64,000 bases of DNA from Kitasatospora azatica KCTC 9699 (GCF_000744785.1 NZ_JQMO01000002.1:992001-1056000), one strand, 5' to 3'; counted from the first letter of the stretch, positions 8,106 through 17,331 are shown. Made by a program: numbers and translations. The notes: a model not told the origin generated them from the sequence alone.

Positions 8106-9431
8106 TCAGTCCAGGCCCCGGGCCCGCCGCAGCCGATCGGTGAGCGCCCCCGGGGCGATGATCGGGGCCGGGTAGTCGTAGCGGTCGGCGAGCAGCCAGG
8201 GCCGGTGCACGGCCCGGCCCGGCACCTGGGCGAGCTCCGGCACCCAGCGGCGCACGTACGCGCCGTCCGGGTCGTAACGGTCGGCCTGGATCAGCGGGTT
8301 GAGGACCCGGTTCGGGCGGGTGTCGGTGCCGGTGCCGGCCACCCACTGCCAGTTGAGCTGGTTGTTCGCCAGGTCTCCGTCCACCAGCAGGGCCAGGAAG
8401 TGGCGGGCCCCGATCCGCCAGTCCAGGTGGAGCGACTTGGCGAGGAAACAGGCCGTCAGTAGCCTGGCCCGGTTGTGCATCCAACCCTCGTGGGCGAGTT
8501 GGCGCATTCCGGCGTCGATGATCGGGTAGCCGGTGCGGCCCTGCCGCCAGGCCTCAGCCTCGCGCTCGTCGTGGTGCCAGCGGTCGTGCCGGGTGCGGTA
8601 GTCCCGGTGCGCGGCGTCGGGCCGGGCCGCCAGCACCTGGTGGTGGAAGTCCCGCCAGGCGAGCTGACGGACGAAGGCCTCCGCGCCCTCGCCGCCGCGT
8701 TTCGCCGCGCGCGCCGCCAGCTCGCCGGCGGACAGGCAGCCGAAGTGCAGGTACGGGGAGAGTCGGGAGGTGCCGTCGGCGGCGAGAGCGTCGTGCAGGT
8801 CCGCGTAGGCCGCGAGGTCCCACCGCCGCCACCGCGCGCGCCCGGCCGTCTCGCCCCCGAGCGGCAGCGCGGGCGAGACCCCCTGTGCGGTGGGCAGCTC
8901 CTCGCCGTGCGCGGTCTGCGGGGTGTGCAGCGCGCGGGGCGCGGGCAACACGGCCCGGCGGGGGACGCGCTGCCAGGCCCGGTGGTACGGGGTGAAGACC
9001 GCGTAGTGGTCCTTCCCGACCGGGGTGACCTGGCCGGCCGGTACGACGGTCAGCACGGCGTCGTGGACGTGCAGTCGGTCGCCGAGCAGCTCGCGCAGGC
9101 GGGCCTCGCGGCGCTGGGCGAACGCGCTGACGCCGGCGGCGAGGTGCACGCTCGTCGCGCCGGTCTCCTGCGCGATCCGGGCGGTCTGCTCGACGGCATC
9201 GCCGTGGCGCACCACCAGCCGGGAGCCGATCCGGCGCAGCGATGCGTCCAGGTCGGCGAGGCAGTCGGCGAGGAAGGCGCGCCGGTTGGCGGCGGCGAAG
9301 CCGGCGGCCTCGACCGCAGGATCCACCACGAACAGCGGGACAACCTGGTCGGCGGTGGCACGGGCGGCGTGCAGGACGGGGTTGTCGTGCAGGCGGAGGT
9401 CCTGGGTGAACAGGGCGACGGAGATGGTCAT
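8106..9431 (-). CDS. phr: Deoxyribodipyrimidine photolyase (class I CPD photolyase/cryptochrome family)
   Basis: The 441-residue protein repairs UV-induced cyclobutane pyrimidine dimers using light. The N-terminal photolyase domain starts SVALFTQDLRLHDNPVL. The C-terminal FAD-binding domain shows FVRQLAWRDFHHQVL, GYPIIDAGMRQL, WMHNRARLL and the very conserved NNQLNWQWVAGTGTD followed by RVLNPLIQADRYDPDG. Length fits family members (430-480 residues). It converges with the DoxX-like gene. The only oddity is a purine-rich AGGAGGCA-repeated spacer just past its 3' end at 8041-8100. Confidence 0.95.
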   Translation of the reverse strand: MTISVALFTQDLRLHDNPVLHAARATADQVVPLFVVDPAVEAAGFAAANRRAFLADCLADLDASLRRIGSRLVVRHGDAVEQTARIAQETGATSVHLAAGVSAFAQRREARLRELLGDRLHVHDAVLTVVPAGQVTPVGKDHYAVFTPYHRAWQRVPRRAVLPAPRALHTPQTAHGEELPTAQGVSPALPLGGETAGRARWRRWDLAAYADLHDALAADGTSRLSPYLHFGCLSAGELAARAAKRGGEGAEAFVRQLAWRDFHHQVLAARPDAAHRDYRTRHDRWHHDEREAEAWRQGRTGYPIIDAGMRQLAHEGWMHNRARLLTACFLAKSLHLDWRIGARHFLALLVDGDLANNQLNWQWVAGTGTDTRPNRVLNPLIQADRYDPDGAYVRRWVPELAQVPGRAVHRPWLLADRYDYPAPIIAPGALTDRLRRARGLD

Positions 9432-9824
9432 CGGCGAGCCTCGGGGCTGGTCGGTACCGCTGGTCGGTCGGGCGGTCGGGCGATCGGGCGACGCGGCCGG
9501 TTACCACCCACAGGGGATGGCCCGGCAACACAAGAACATGGCGAATCCTTGTTCGCCGCGCGGAGTGCGGCGGATGGGTCCGGGCCGGTCCGAGAAGCGA
9601 GTTCACCCGGATGGCTGACGCCGGCAATCCGCCGTCGCCCGACGCCGGCCGCCTGCTCCAGCAGCAGGGCCACCAGCCGCGGCGGGGCGATCGGCCGGAC
9701 AGGGCCCGCGCGGCGCGCCCGGCCGTGTCTGACCGGGTTCGCGCGGCGGCGTTGCGTACGGTCGACGGTGTCGCCGAACCCCGTTCCGCGGACCAGGCGA
9801 ACCTCGTCGAAGGAGACCGAAGCC
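9432..9824. other. Divergent promoter region between photolyase and MFS transporter
   Basis: About 390 bp separate the two divergent starts. No convincing gene lies here: the open frames in it have no ribosome binding site or recognisable product. It must hold the promoters of both genes, but no clear operator was seen. Confidence 0.4.
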
Positions 9825-11339
9825 GTGCAACGCAAGTGGTGGACGCTGACCGCCGTTTCGGTCGCGACGTTCATGCTGCTGCTCGACATCACGGTGGTCA
9901 ACGTCGCCCTGCCGTCCATCCGCAAGGACCTGGGCGCGACCTTCACCGACCTGCAGTGGGTGTTCGACGCCTACACCCTCTCACTGGCCGCTCTGGTGCT
10001 GACGGCCGGTTCGCTCGCCGACCGGCTCGGGCGGCGCCGGGCCTTCGCCGCCGGGCTGGTGATCTTCTCCGCCGCCTCGCTGCTCTGCGGGCTGGCGCCG
10101 AACCCGGTCTTCCTCAACATCTCCCGCGCGGTGCAGGGAGTCGGCGGCGCGCTGATGTTCGCGGTCTCGCTGGCCCTGGTCGCGCAGGAGTTCCCGCCCG
10201 GCCGCGAGCGCGGCACCGCGATGGGCATCTACGGGGCGACGATCGGGATGGCCGTCGCGGTCGGGCCACTGATCGGCGGGGCGATCACGGACTCGCTCGG
10301 CTGGCAGTGGATCTTCTACCTCAATGTGCCGATCGGCGCGGCGGCCCTGGTCGTCACCTACCTCAAGCTGGCCGAGAGCCGCGACCCGAACGCCACCCGG
10401 ATCGACTGGGCCGGGGTCGCGGCCTTCAGCAGCGGACTGTTCCTGCTCGTCCTGGCGCTGGTGCGGGGCAACGCCGAGGGCTGGGGCAGTGCGCTGATCG
10501 TGTCGCTGTTCGCCGGCGCGGCCGTGCTACTCACCGTCTTCGTCCTCGTCGAACGCCGCGTCCCGGAGCCGATGCTGCCGCTGGGTCTGTTCCGCCGGCA
10601 CGCGTTCACCGGAGTGCAGCTGGCCGCGTTCGCGGTCTCCAGCTCGCTGTTCGCCCTGTTCCTCTATCTGACGCTGTATCTGCAGAACTACCTCGGCCTC
10701 TCGCCGTTCGCAGCGGGCGTGCGCTACCTGCCGATCACCGTGCTCAGCTTCGTCGTGGCGCCGCTGGCCGGTGTGCTGCTCTCCCGGGTGCAGGCCCGGC
10801 TGATGCTCTGCGTCGGCCTGGTCGCGGTCGGCGCGGGCATGCTGCTGATGGGCGGCATCCAGCCCGAGGACACCTGGACCGGCCTGCTGGCCGGTTTCCT
10901 GGTCGGCGGTGCGGGCGTCGGTCTGATCAACCCGGTGATCGCCGATGTCGCGGTGAGCGTGGTGCCGAAGGAGAACAGCGGCATGGCGGCCGGCATCAAC
11001 GACACTTTCCGGCAGGTCGGCATCGCGGTCGGCATCGCCGTCTGGGGGGCGATCTTCGTCGGCCGGGGCTCCCAGACCTTCCGCGACCTGACGGCGGGCA
11101 CACCGCTCGCGGAGGGAGCCCGTCCGCGCGAACTGATCGAAGCCTCCTCCTCCGGCAGCCTGCCGCAGGCGCTCGCCGCCCTGCCCGAGCCGGCCCGCGC
11201 GGCCGCCTCGACCGCCGCCCGAGCCGGCTTCCTCGACGGCCTCAACCTCGTGCTGCTGCTCGGCGGTCTGGTCAGTCTGGTCGGCGCCGGCCTCGCGCTC
11301 TGGCTGGTCCGGGAGGACGAGATCGACCGCCAGGCGTAA
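9825..11339 (+). CDS. DHA2-type MFS drug/proton antiporter, 14 transmembrane segments
   Basis: The 504-residue protein begins at GTG 9825 with AAGGAG placed 10 bases upstream. It shows LLLDITVVNVALPSIRKDLG, the motif D1-type signature of the 14-TMS DHA2 drug exporters, then GSLADRLGRRR (motif A) and the motif C-like GATIGMAVAVGPLIGG. The protein would exchange protons for a hydrophobic toxic compound or antibiotic at the cytoplasmic membrane. No TetR-type regulator is next to it. A PIG-L gene follows on the same strand 100 bp downstream. Confidence 0.92.
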   Translation: MQRKWWTLTAVSVATFMLLLDITVVNVALPSIRKDLGATFTDLQWVFDAYTLSLAALVLTAGSLADRLGRRRAFAAGLVIFSAASLLCGLAPNPVFLNISRAVQGVGGALMFAVSLALVAQEFPPGRERGTAMGIYGATIGMAVAVGPLIGGAITDSLGWQWIFYLNVPIGAAALVVTYLKLAESRDPNATRIDWAGVAAFSSGLFLLVLALVRGNAEGWGSALIVSLFAGAAVLLTVFVLVERRVPEPMLPLGLFRRHAFTGVQLAAFAVSSSLFALFLYLTLYLQNYLGLSPFAAGVRYLPITVLSFVVAPLAGVLLSRVQARLMLCVGLVAVGAGMLLMGGIQPEDTWTGLLAGFLVGGAGVGLINPVIADVAVSVVPKENSGMAAGINDTFRQVGIAVGIAVWGAIFVGRGSQTFRDLTAGTPLAEGARPRELIEASSSGSLPQALAALPEPARAAASTAARAGFLDGLNLVLLLGGLVSLVGAGLALWLVREDEIDRQA

Positions 11340-11439
11340 GCCCATCGACCGTCAGGCCCAGGCCTTCTGACGGAGGCGACCACCAGTGCGCATACCGCAG
11401 ACTGGGGGCCGAACACTCGACAGACGGAGGATGGTTTCC

Positions 11440-12273
11440 ATGGCTGACCGGCCCTTGACGTTCATGGCGGTGCACGCCCACCCCGACGACGAGGCCACCG
11501 GAACGGGGGGTGTACTGGCGCGGTACGCGGCGGAGGGCATCCGCACGGTCCTCGTCACCTGTACCGACGGCGCTTGCGGTGACGGTCCGGGAGGCGTCAA
11601 GCCGGGCGAGCCCGGGCACGATCCGGCGGCCGTCGCCGCGATGCGTCGTCGGGAACTCGAGGCGAGCTGTGAGGTCCTGAAGGTCGGTCACCTCGAGCTG
11701 CTCGAGTACGGCGACTCCGGGATGATGGGCTGGCCGGCCAACGACGCGCCCGGGTCGTTCTGGCGCACGCCGGTGGACCAGGCGGCCGCCCGCCTCGCCG
11801 AGCTGCTGGTGCGCTACCAGCCCGATGTGGTCGTGACCTACGACGAGAACGGGTTCTACGGCCACCCCGATCACATCCAGGCGAACCGGATCACGACGGC
11901 GGCGCTGGCGATGACCGGGATGACTCCGAAGGTGTACTGGACGACGGCGCCGCGTTCGATGATGCAGCGCTTCGGCGAGGTCATGCGCGAGTTCGGGGCG
12001 GACTGGGAGGAGCCGGATCCGGCGGAGGCCGACGCCATGCCCGAGATCGGGCTGCCCGACGAGGAGATCACCACCTGGGTGGACACCAGCGAGTTCGGCG
12101 GCCAGAAGTTCAACGCGCTGGGCACGCACGCCAGCCAGAGCGAGAACATCTTCTTCCTGAAGATGGGTGAGGAGAGGTTCACGCAGCTGATGGGCGTGGA
12201 GACCTTCGTCCGGGTGCAGGACACCACGGGGGCGGCCCTGCCCGAGGACGACCTCTTCGCCGGACTGCGCTGA
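11440..12273 (+). CDS. PIG-L/LmbE-family deacetylase (MshB/Mca-like)
   Basis: The 277-residue enzyme has the zinc motif AHPDDE near the N-terminus and the distal HPDH motif in GFYGHPDHIQANRIT, which together bind catalytic zinc. Mycothiol-pathway members (MshB, Mca) have the same motifs and size, and here the start MAVHAHPDDEATGTGGVLAR is close to theirs. It could remove an acetyl group from a GlcNAc-containing substrate or cleave mycothiol conjugates; sequence reading cannot tell which. The ATG at 11440 has GGAGG nine bases before it, so it is preferred to the ATG at 11431, which directly abuts that site. Confidence 0.9.
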   Translation: MADRPLTFMAVHAHPDDEATGTGGVLARYAAEGIRTVLVTCTDGACGDGPGGVKPGEPGHDPAAVAAMRRRELEASCEVLKVGHLELLEYGDSGMMGWPANDAPGSFWRTPVDQAAARLAELLVRYQPDVVVTYDENGFYGHPDHIQANRITTAALAMTGMTPKVYWTTAPRSMMQRFGEVMREFGADWEEPDPAEADAMPEIGLPDEEITTWVDTSEFGGQKFNALGTHASQSENIFFLKMGEERFTQLMGVETFVRVQDTTGAALPEDDLFAGLR

Positions 12274-12422
12274 TTCGGCTGCGCCGAGTCCGAGGAGCTG
12301 CGCAGCGCTGCGGTTGCCGTTGGCCCTGCCCCGGGCCACCGTAGGGAAGTGGAGTCCAGCAGCGGCCACCTGGCGATTCGGTGGCCGCGTCCTCCCGGCC
12401 CGAGCGCAAGGAAGCAGCACCT

Positions 12423-13637
12423 ATGACCGAGGCCCGCCCCGGAATGGACCGGTACCCCGCCGACGGACCGGCGGGGTTACCCCCACGGCCGCAGAACGAC
12501 CGCCACGAAGCCGTCACCGACCTGCGGCGCATCGGAATCGACCCGGACTTCTGGTACCCGGTGGCCGTGGCCCGAAAGGTACCCAGGGGACGCACCTTCG
12601 CCGCCGTCTTCGCCGGTGAGCGGATCGTGCTGTACCGCGGCCGCAGCGGCAAGGTCTACGCCCTGGAGGACCGGTGTGCGCACCGTCAGGTGCCGCTGAG
12701 CCTGGGCGTCGTGGAGGGGGAGGCGCTGCGCTGCTGCTACCACGCCTGGGCCTACCGCGGAAACGGCCACATCTCGCAGATCCCGTACCTGCCCAAGGGG
12801 TGCGAGCGGCCACCGCGCGGCGTGCGGTCGTACCCCGTCCGCGAGGCCTACGGCCTGGTGTTCGTCTTCCCCGGCGACCCGGCGAAGGCCGAAGCGGCGC
12901 CGTTTCCGGTGCTGCCCGAGTTCCACGCGGCCACGCACCGGACCATGACGTTCTCCCGCACCGTGCGGTGCCACTACTCGTTCATGCACGAGAACCTGCT
13001 GGACATGAACCACCAGTTCCTGCACCGGGGTGTCCTGGGCAGGATCCAGCCGGAGCTGCTGGGGTACGAGAGCGGTCCGCGGTTCGTCGAGGCCCGCTAC
13101 CTGTTCGTCCCCGCCGGGGGCAGGAAGGACCGCGGTGCCGGTCTGCTGTCCGCCGAGGGGCTCGGCGGCCGGGACACGCCCGATGTCGTCACCATCCGCA
13201 CCGAGTACCCGTACCAGACCCTTCAGGACGTTCCCGACGGTGCCGAACTTCCGGCCTTCTCGCTCTGGGCGGCCTACGTGCCGGAGGATGCCGAGCAGCG
13301 CACCAACCACGCCTACGGCCTGCTGATGATCGCGAAGCCGCCGGTCCCCGGGATGCTCCAGCTGGCGTGGCCGCTGATCCGGCGCTTCACCGAGCGGGTG
13401 TTCGCCCAGGACCGGATGGCGGTCGAGGCCGAGCAGCGGGCGTGGGACGAACAGGGCGAGGACCGGAACCACGAGGTGTTCCCGTTGATCCTGGACGTCC
13501 GCGACGTCCTGCGGGCCAACGGCGTGCCGCTGCGTCCGGAGGAAGCCGGCAGGGGCGGAGCACAGTGCGCGCCGCCGAGCGTCAACGGCTCGCCGGAACG
13601 TCCCAGCCCGGCGGCCGACGGGACCCCCGGTCACTGA
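12423..13637 (+). CDS. Rieske-type aromatic ring-hydroxylating oxygenase, alpha subunit-like
   Basis: The 404-residue protein binds a Rieske [2Fe-2S] cluster through CAHRQVPLS (CxH) and CCYHAWAY (CxxH) between residues 80 and 110. The mononuclear iron site is probably formed by HENLLDMNHQFLHRG (D/ExxxDxxH-like). Such enzymes hydroxylate aromatic or fatty compounds using electrons from a reductase, but no reductase or ferredoxin gene is nearby. AAGGAAG lies before the ATG at 12423. The last 40 residues are disordered and Gly/Pro rich. Transcription is on the same strand as the PIG-L gene, 149 bp downstream. Confidence 0.9.
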   Translation: MTEARPGMDRYPADGPAGLPPRPQNDRHEAVTDLRRIGIDPDFWYPVAVARKVPRGRTFAAVFAGERIVLYRGRSGKVYALEDRCAHRQVPLSLGVVEGEALRCCYHAWAYRGNGHISQIPYLPKGCERPPRGVRSYPVREAYGLVFVFPGDPAKAEAAPFPVLPEFHAATHRTMTFSRTVRCHYSFMHENLLDMNHQFLHRGVLGRIQPELLGYESGPRFVEARYLFVPAGGRKDRGAGLLSAEGLGGRDTPDVVTIRTEYPYQTLQDVPDGAELPAFSLWAAYVPEDAEQRTNHAYGLLMIAKPPVPGMLQLAWPLIRRFTERVFAQDRMAVEAEQRAWDEQGEDRNHEVFPLILDVRDVLRANGVPLRPEEAGRGGAQCAPPSVNGSPERPSPAADGTPGH

Positions 13638-13795
13638 CCCTGCGCCAGACATCAAGCCAGGCTTAAGGGAAGGTAAAGCCGCGAGCCCGGACACAAACTC
13701 GCAGGTCAAACCCGTGTAAGCAGCGTTGGTTGACATTGCCATGACGGCTGCCCCTCCGTAGTATCCAGGCCCAAGGGCGACGCCGCGTCAGATCT

Positions 13796-13807
13796 GAGAG
13801 CGCTCTC
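13796..13807. promoter_or_regulatory. LacI-type operator palindrome GAGAGCGCTCTC
   Basis: A perfect 12-bp palindrome with the central CG typical of LacI-family operators lies just before the GH16/CBM13 mini-gene and the GH64 gene. CebR-type sites in streptomycetes (TGGGAGCGCTCCCA) have the same centre, so a glucan-responsive LacI repressor is likely. Confidence 0.6.
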
Positions 13808-13869
13808 TGAAGCGCCCCACAGTGGCGCGCCCGGCTCGGAGACCCGTCCCTTCTCCCAGACAAGGGTGC

Positions 13870-14208
13870 ATGCCCATGGCAGCTGCTCATCGCGGAAGCC
13901 GTTGGTCCTTCGGAGGCCTCGTCCTCATCCTCACAACCGCCCTGGTGGCAGCCGTGATCATGTCGACGACCGGCTCCGGTGCCGAACGAGCGGGCGCCGC
14001 CGTCACCGCCCAGACCTGGTCCGACGACTTCGACGGACCCGCCGGCGCCGCCCCCGACCCCGCCAAGTGGACGTACACCGCCGCCCACGATCTCACCAAC
14101 ACCGGTGCGGACAAGTGCCTGGATGCCAAGGGCAACTCCTCGTCCGACGGCACCAGGCTCCAGATCTGGACCTGCGGCGGCGCCAACCAGAAGTGGACGG
14201 TGGGCTGA
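13870..14208 (+). pseudogene. Internally deleted GH16 glucanase: signal peptide plus GH16 start fused in frame to a CBM13 tail
   Basis: The 112-residue product has a signal-anchor-like segment (GGLVLILTTALVAAVIMS). It is followed by AQTWSDDFDGPAGAAPDPAK WTY, split here for length, which is the start of a GH16 domain. It then continues directly as LTNTGADKCLDAKGNSSSDG and IWTCGGANQKWTVG, the C-terminal repeat of a ricin-type CBM13. The complete GH16 catalytic core (about 230 residues) is missing. The fusion stays in frame and might be expressed as a secreted carbohydrate-binding peptide. ATG at 13870 or 13876 are both possible starts. It lies behind a LacI-type operator and just before GH64. 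Confidence 0.7.
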
Positions 14209-14281
14209 TCCGGCGGCCGCACCGGCAGCTCTCCCTCCCCTCCTCCCCCACCAGACCTCGCGGAGAACGGACCCCCACACC

Positions 14282-15982
14282 ATGACGCCGCGTCACCAAC
14301 GACCGATATCCCGCCGGAAGCTCCTCTTCGCGACGGCGGGCGCCGCCCTGGCCGTGCCCGCCGTGGCGACCTGGCTCGAGGCGAGCGCCCGCGCCTCGAC
14401 GACCGCCACGCTCCCGCTGGACCTGGTCAACACCACTGGAAGCGCCACCGTTTACGCCTACGTCCTCGGCCGTGACCCCGCCGCGGGCGGCACCTGGGCC
14501 TTCGTCCAGGCCGACGGATCCACCCTCTACCACCCCCCGTCCCCGGCCAACGACCAGACCCCGCTGGGAGCCGACTGCGCCATCGCACTCAACGCGTCCG
14601 GCGCCGGCCCGCGCAGGGTGACACTGCCGCACCTCGACAGCGGGCGCATCTACTTCTCCGTCGGCGAGAAGCTCACCTTCCTGCTGAACCGTGGCGGCGG
14701 CCTGGCTCTTCCGTCGGTGAGCAACCCGACCGATCCCAACGCGAACGTCCGGCACGACTTTTGCGAGTTCACGTACAACAACGACCAGTTGTACGCCAAC
14801 ATCACCTTCGTCGACATGGTGTGCCTTCCGATCGCCTTCCAGTTGGAGACCGGGCAGGGCGTCCAGACGGTGCGCGGGCTGCCCTCGGACGGGCTGTCCC
14901 GGGTCGCCGGCGCGCTGCGGGCCCAGACCGCCGCCGACGGCGGTGACTGGAGCCGGCTGATCGTCACCGAGGGCGGCGGCGACCTGCGCGTGCTCAGCCC
15001 CAACCTGGCGATCCGCGGCGACAGTTCGCTGTTCAGCGGCTACTTCGACAGCTACGTCGACCAGGTGTGGACCAAGTACCGCACCACCGACCTGCGCATC
15101 GACACCCAGTTCAGCTGGGGCACCGTCACCGGCCGGGTGAACGGCGACACACTGACCTTCCCCGGGATCGGCGGCTTCGCCAGGCCCTCGACCCTCGCCG
15201 TCTTCTCCTGCAGTGACGCGCCCTTCACCACGGGCAACGACGTCATGGGGAACCTGAGCGCGCGGCTGGCCGCCGCCTTCAACCGGACCACCCTGCTGGA
15301 CAACCCCGACCAGCCGGACGCGGAGAACCCTTCCGCCTTCTACACCCGCGCCCGGACCAACCACTACGCCCGTATCCTGCACAGCACCACCCCGGACCGG
15401 CTCGGGTACGCCTTCCCCTACGACGACGTGCACCCGGCCGGGGTGGACTTCGAGGGAAAGGTGCAGTCGGGGAGCCCGGTCCGGTTCACCATCACCGTCG
15501 GCGGCCTGGCGGGCGACCCCGGGCCCGGTGGCAGCGGCAGTCCCACTCCGACCGCCACCGCCACCGGCGGCGGGGTCAGCGCCTTCAGCACCATCCAGGC
15601 CGAGACGTTCAACGCCCAGTCCGGAGCGCAGGTCGAGGCCTGTTCGGACTCCGGCGGCGGCTCCGACGTGGGATGGCTGTCCAACGGCGACTGGCTCAAG
15701 TACACGGCCGTCGACTTCGGCACCACCGGGGCCACCCGCTTCAGCGCCCGCGTCGCGTCCGGCGCGGCCGCCGGGGTGAGCGGCCTGGTGCAGGTCCGGC
15801 TCGGCAGCCCCACCGCCGCGCCGGTCGGCAGCATCGCCATCGCCGCCACCGGCGGCTGGCAGAGCTGGCGCACCGTTCCGGCCGACATCACCCGGACCAC
15901 CGGCACCCACGACGTCTACCTCACCTTCGACAGCGGCCAGCCCGCCGACTTCACCAACCTCAACTGGTTCACCTTCGGGTAG
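14282..15982 (+). CDS. GH64 beta-1,3-glucanase with C-terminal CBM6, Tat-secreted
   Basis: The 566-residue protein starts with an RR-containing Tat signal (ISRRKLLFATAGAALAVP). It continues with a GH64 domain (TLPLDLVNTTGSATVYAYVL, GRIYFSVGEKLTFLLNRGG, DFCEFTYN, VDMVCLPIAFQLETG). GH64 enzymes are laminaripentaose-producing endo-beta-1,3-glucanases of streptomycetes. A Pro/Thr-rich linker (GSGSPTPTATATGGG) leads to a CBM6 module (QAETFNAQSGAQVE, VGWLSNGDWLKYTAVDFG, THDVYLTFDSGQ). It would digest fungal or plant beta-1,3-glucan outside the cell. The LacI-type site at 13796 may control it together with the preceding remnant. Confidence 0.92.
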   Translation: MTPRHQRPISRRKLLFATAGAALAVPAVATWLEASARASTTATLPLDLVNTTGSATVYAYVLGRDPAAGGTWAFVQADGSTLYHPPSPANDQTPLGADCAIALNASGAGPRRVTLPHLDSGRIYFSVGEKLTFLLNRGGGLALPSVSNPTDPNANVRHDFCEFTYNNDQLYANITFVDMVCLPIAFQLETGQGVQTVRGLPSDGLSRVAGALRAQTAADGGDWSRLIVTEGGGDLRVLSPNLAIRGDSSLFSGYFDSYVDQVWTKYRTTDLRIDTQFSWGTVTGRVNGDTLTFPGIGGFARPSTLAVFSCSDAPFTTGNDVMGNLSARLAAAFNRTTLLDNPDQPDAENPSAFYTRARTNHYARILHSTTPDRLGYAFPYDDVHPAGVDFEGKVQSGSPVRFTITVGGLAGDPGPGGSGSPTPTATATGGGVSAFSTIQAETFNAQSGAQVEACSDSGGGSDVGWLSNGDWLKYTAVDFGTTGATRFSARVASGAAAGVSGLVQVRLGSPTAAPVGSIAIAATGGWQSWRTVPADITRTTGTHDVYLTFDSGQPADFTNLNWFTFG

Positions 15983-16101
15983 CACCTCGCGCCCGAACCG
16001 GTCGCGGCGCCGGGCCGCCCCGCGCGGCCCGGCCACGATCCACAGACTCCCGCCGGACCCACGGACTCCCCCCTAGACTCGGCCTCGGCGAGGGGAGAGC
16101 A

Positions 16102-16542
16102 ATGGCGGACGAGCAGTACCAGGTGCGGCCGATCGGCTGGGTGGAGTCACCACTGCTGGAGCGGGCGGAGGCACCCAAGCAGGGCGACGAGGGCGGACCG
16201 GACGTCTGGCTGGTCTTCGATCCCTCGGTGGCCCGCGGCCTGCGGGACCTGGCGGTGGGACAGGACGTGCTGCTGCTCACCTGGCTCGACCGCGCCGACC
16301 GCGAGGTGCTCGCCGTCCACCCCCGTGGGGACCTCTCCCGCCCGGACACCGGTGTTTTCGCCACCCGCTCGCCGGACCGCCCCAACCCCATCGGCCTGCA
16401 CCGGGTCACCATCCTGGCCGTCGAAGGCCTACGGATCCGGGTCAGCACCCTCGAGGCCCTGAACGGCACCCCCGTACTGGACGTCAAGCCGGTACTGGGT
16501 CGTCGATGCCCTGCCGGGCACCGCTCAGCACGGTGGCGGTGA
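16102..16542 (+). CDS. TrmO-like (TsaA/YaeB) tRNA methyltransferase domain protein, 3' end rearranged
   Basis: The 146-residue protein matches the single-domain TsaA/TrmO family (N6-methylation of t6A at tRNA position 37). Key pieces are YQVRPIGWVESP, VLLLTWLDRADREV, HPRGD, and the strongly conserved TGVFATRSPDRPNPIGLH. Homologues usually end within a few residues after LDVKPVL. Here the sequence passes VLG and continues with an unrelated arginine-rich tail, and at about base 16499 the DNA becomes the reverse-strand remnant of another gene. AGGGGAG precedes the ATG at 16102. The catalytic core looks complete, so activity may survive. Confidence 0.8.
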   Translation: MADEQYQVRPIGWVESPLLERAEAPKQGDEGGPDVWLVFDPSVARGLRDLAVGQDVLLLTWLDRADREVLAVHPRGDLSRPDTGVFATRSPDRPNPIGLHRVTILAVEGLRIRVSTLEALNGTPVLDVKPVLGRRCPAGHRSARWR

Positions 16543-16810
16543 CGGCCGCCGCGGTCAACAGCGCGGCCACGCAGAGCGCGGTGAGCCCGCGCACCAGGCG
16601 CGGAGTGGTCCACCAGCCCCGGGCCAGCGGCGCCGACCAGCGTGCGGGGCCCGGCCGCCATGCCGGGCCCCGCACGCCTCCCCTTCGAACCGAGGTACCT
16701 CGGGCGCGCCGCACGGATATCGACAGTGGCTCGGTCGAACCGGAGCCCGTCTCCCCCGACGGGTTCGTCTTCCCTGGTTCGACCGTGCCGGCCGTTCCCC
16801 GCTCTGTCAT
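16484..16810 (-). pseudogene. N-terminal fragment of a membrane protein, cut at a rearrangement junction
   Basis: From ATG 16810 (with GGGGAG nine bases before it) the minus strand encodes a disordered head, then a membrane segment TPRLVRGLTALCVAALLTAA continuing as AVTATVLSG, and then ARQGIDD. After that the frame reads PVPA and a stop. From memory, a streptomycete family of membrane proteins continues after this point with IGHRTAPQ and an extracellular helical domain; here that part is gone. The break coincides with the 3' end of the TrmO gene, so one rearrangement probably cut both. Confidence 0.55.
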
Positions 16811-17067
16811 TGCCGCGCTCCCCGTACCTGGCTGCCAGTGGTCGCTCGCAGATGTCGCCACCGGTCAACGGCACCGATCGGACTCCCCCACGGAGCGTTC
16901 TCGGGCCGTTCGAGAAGTGACGCTAGGCGAGCGGAAACCGGCCCTCAGCGTTCCTGACGCGTTCTTCGCGCGACGGGGGGCGATCTTGACGCATCACTAG
17001 CAGCCGGGTTGGGGAACGCCTGTCCAACGGCCGAAGCCCCGGCCCTGCGCAGGATCGGCGGGACTGC

Positions 17068-17331
17068 TCAGTCATCGAGCAGGGTCCACTTCTGAGGCAG
17101 CTCAACGGTCAGCATCGCCTCGACTCCCGCAGGCGGGAAGTCCGGCCAGCTTCGTGTGACGTCGTGTCGGCGGTTCAGCCGTTGATCGAGGAAACGCTGC
17201 CAGCGGATCAACCCGTCGGCCGCGTCGGTCGGGCTCAGCCGGCCCACCGCCATGGATCTTGACGGCGCCCTGACGCCGACCGCCGAGCCGCCACCTGCTA
17301 CCCGGTGCCGCTCCTCCCGATGCCATGTCAA
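17068..17331 (-). pseudogene. Probable C-terminal gene fragment, family unknown
   Basis: The last 45 residues of this short frame (RWQRFLDQRLNRRHDV, SWPDFPPAGVEAMLTVEL) look like a natural protein end, while the part before it is low-complexity Arg/Gly/Val. No start with a ribosome binding site is visible. It lies between other gene fragments, so it is read as a remnant of an unknown gene, with no function assigned. Confidence 0.3.

Noticed and set aside
13733-13765. TTGACA followed by TAGTAT as a promoter for the glucanase genes
   Set aside because: The spacer is 23 bases, too long for a sigma-70-type promoter, so it was not listed.
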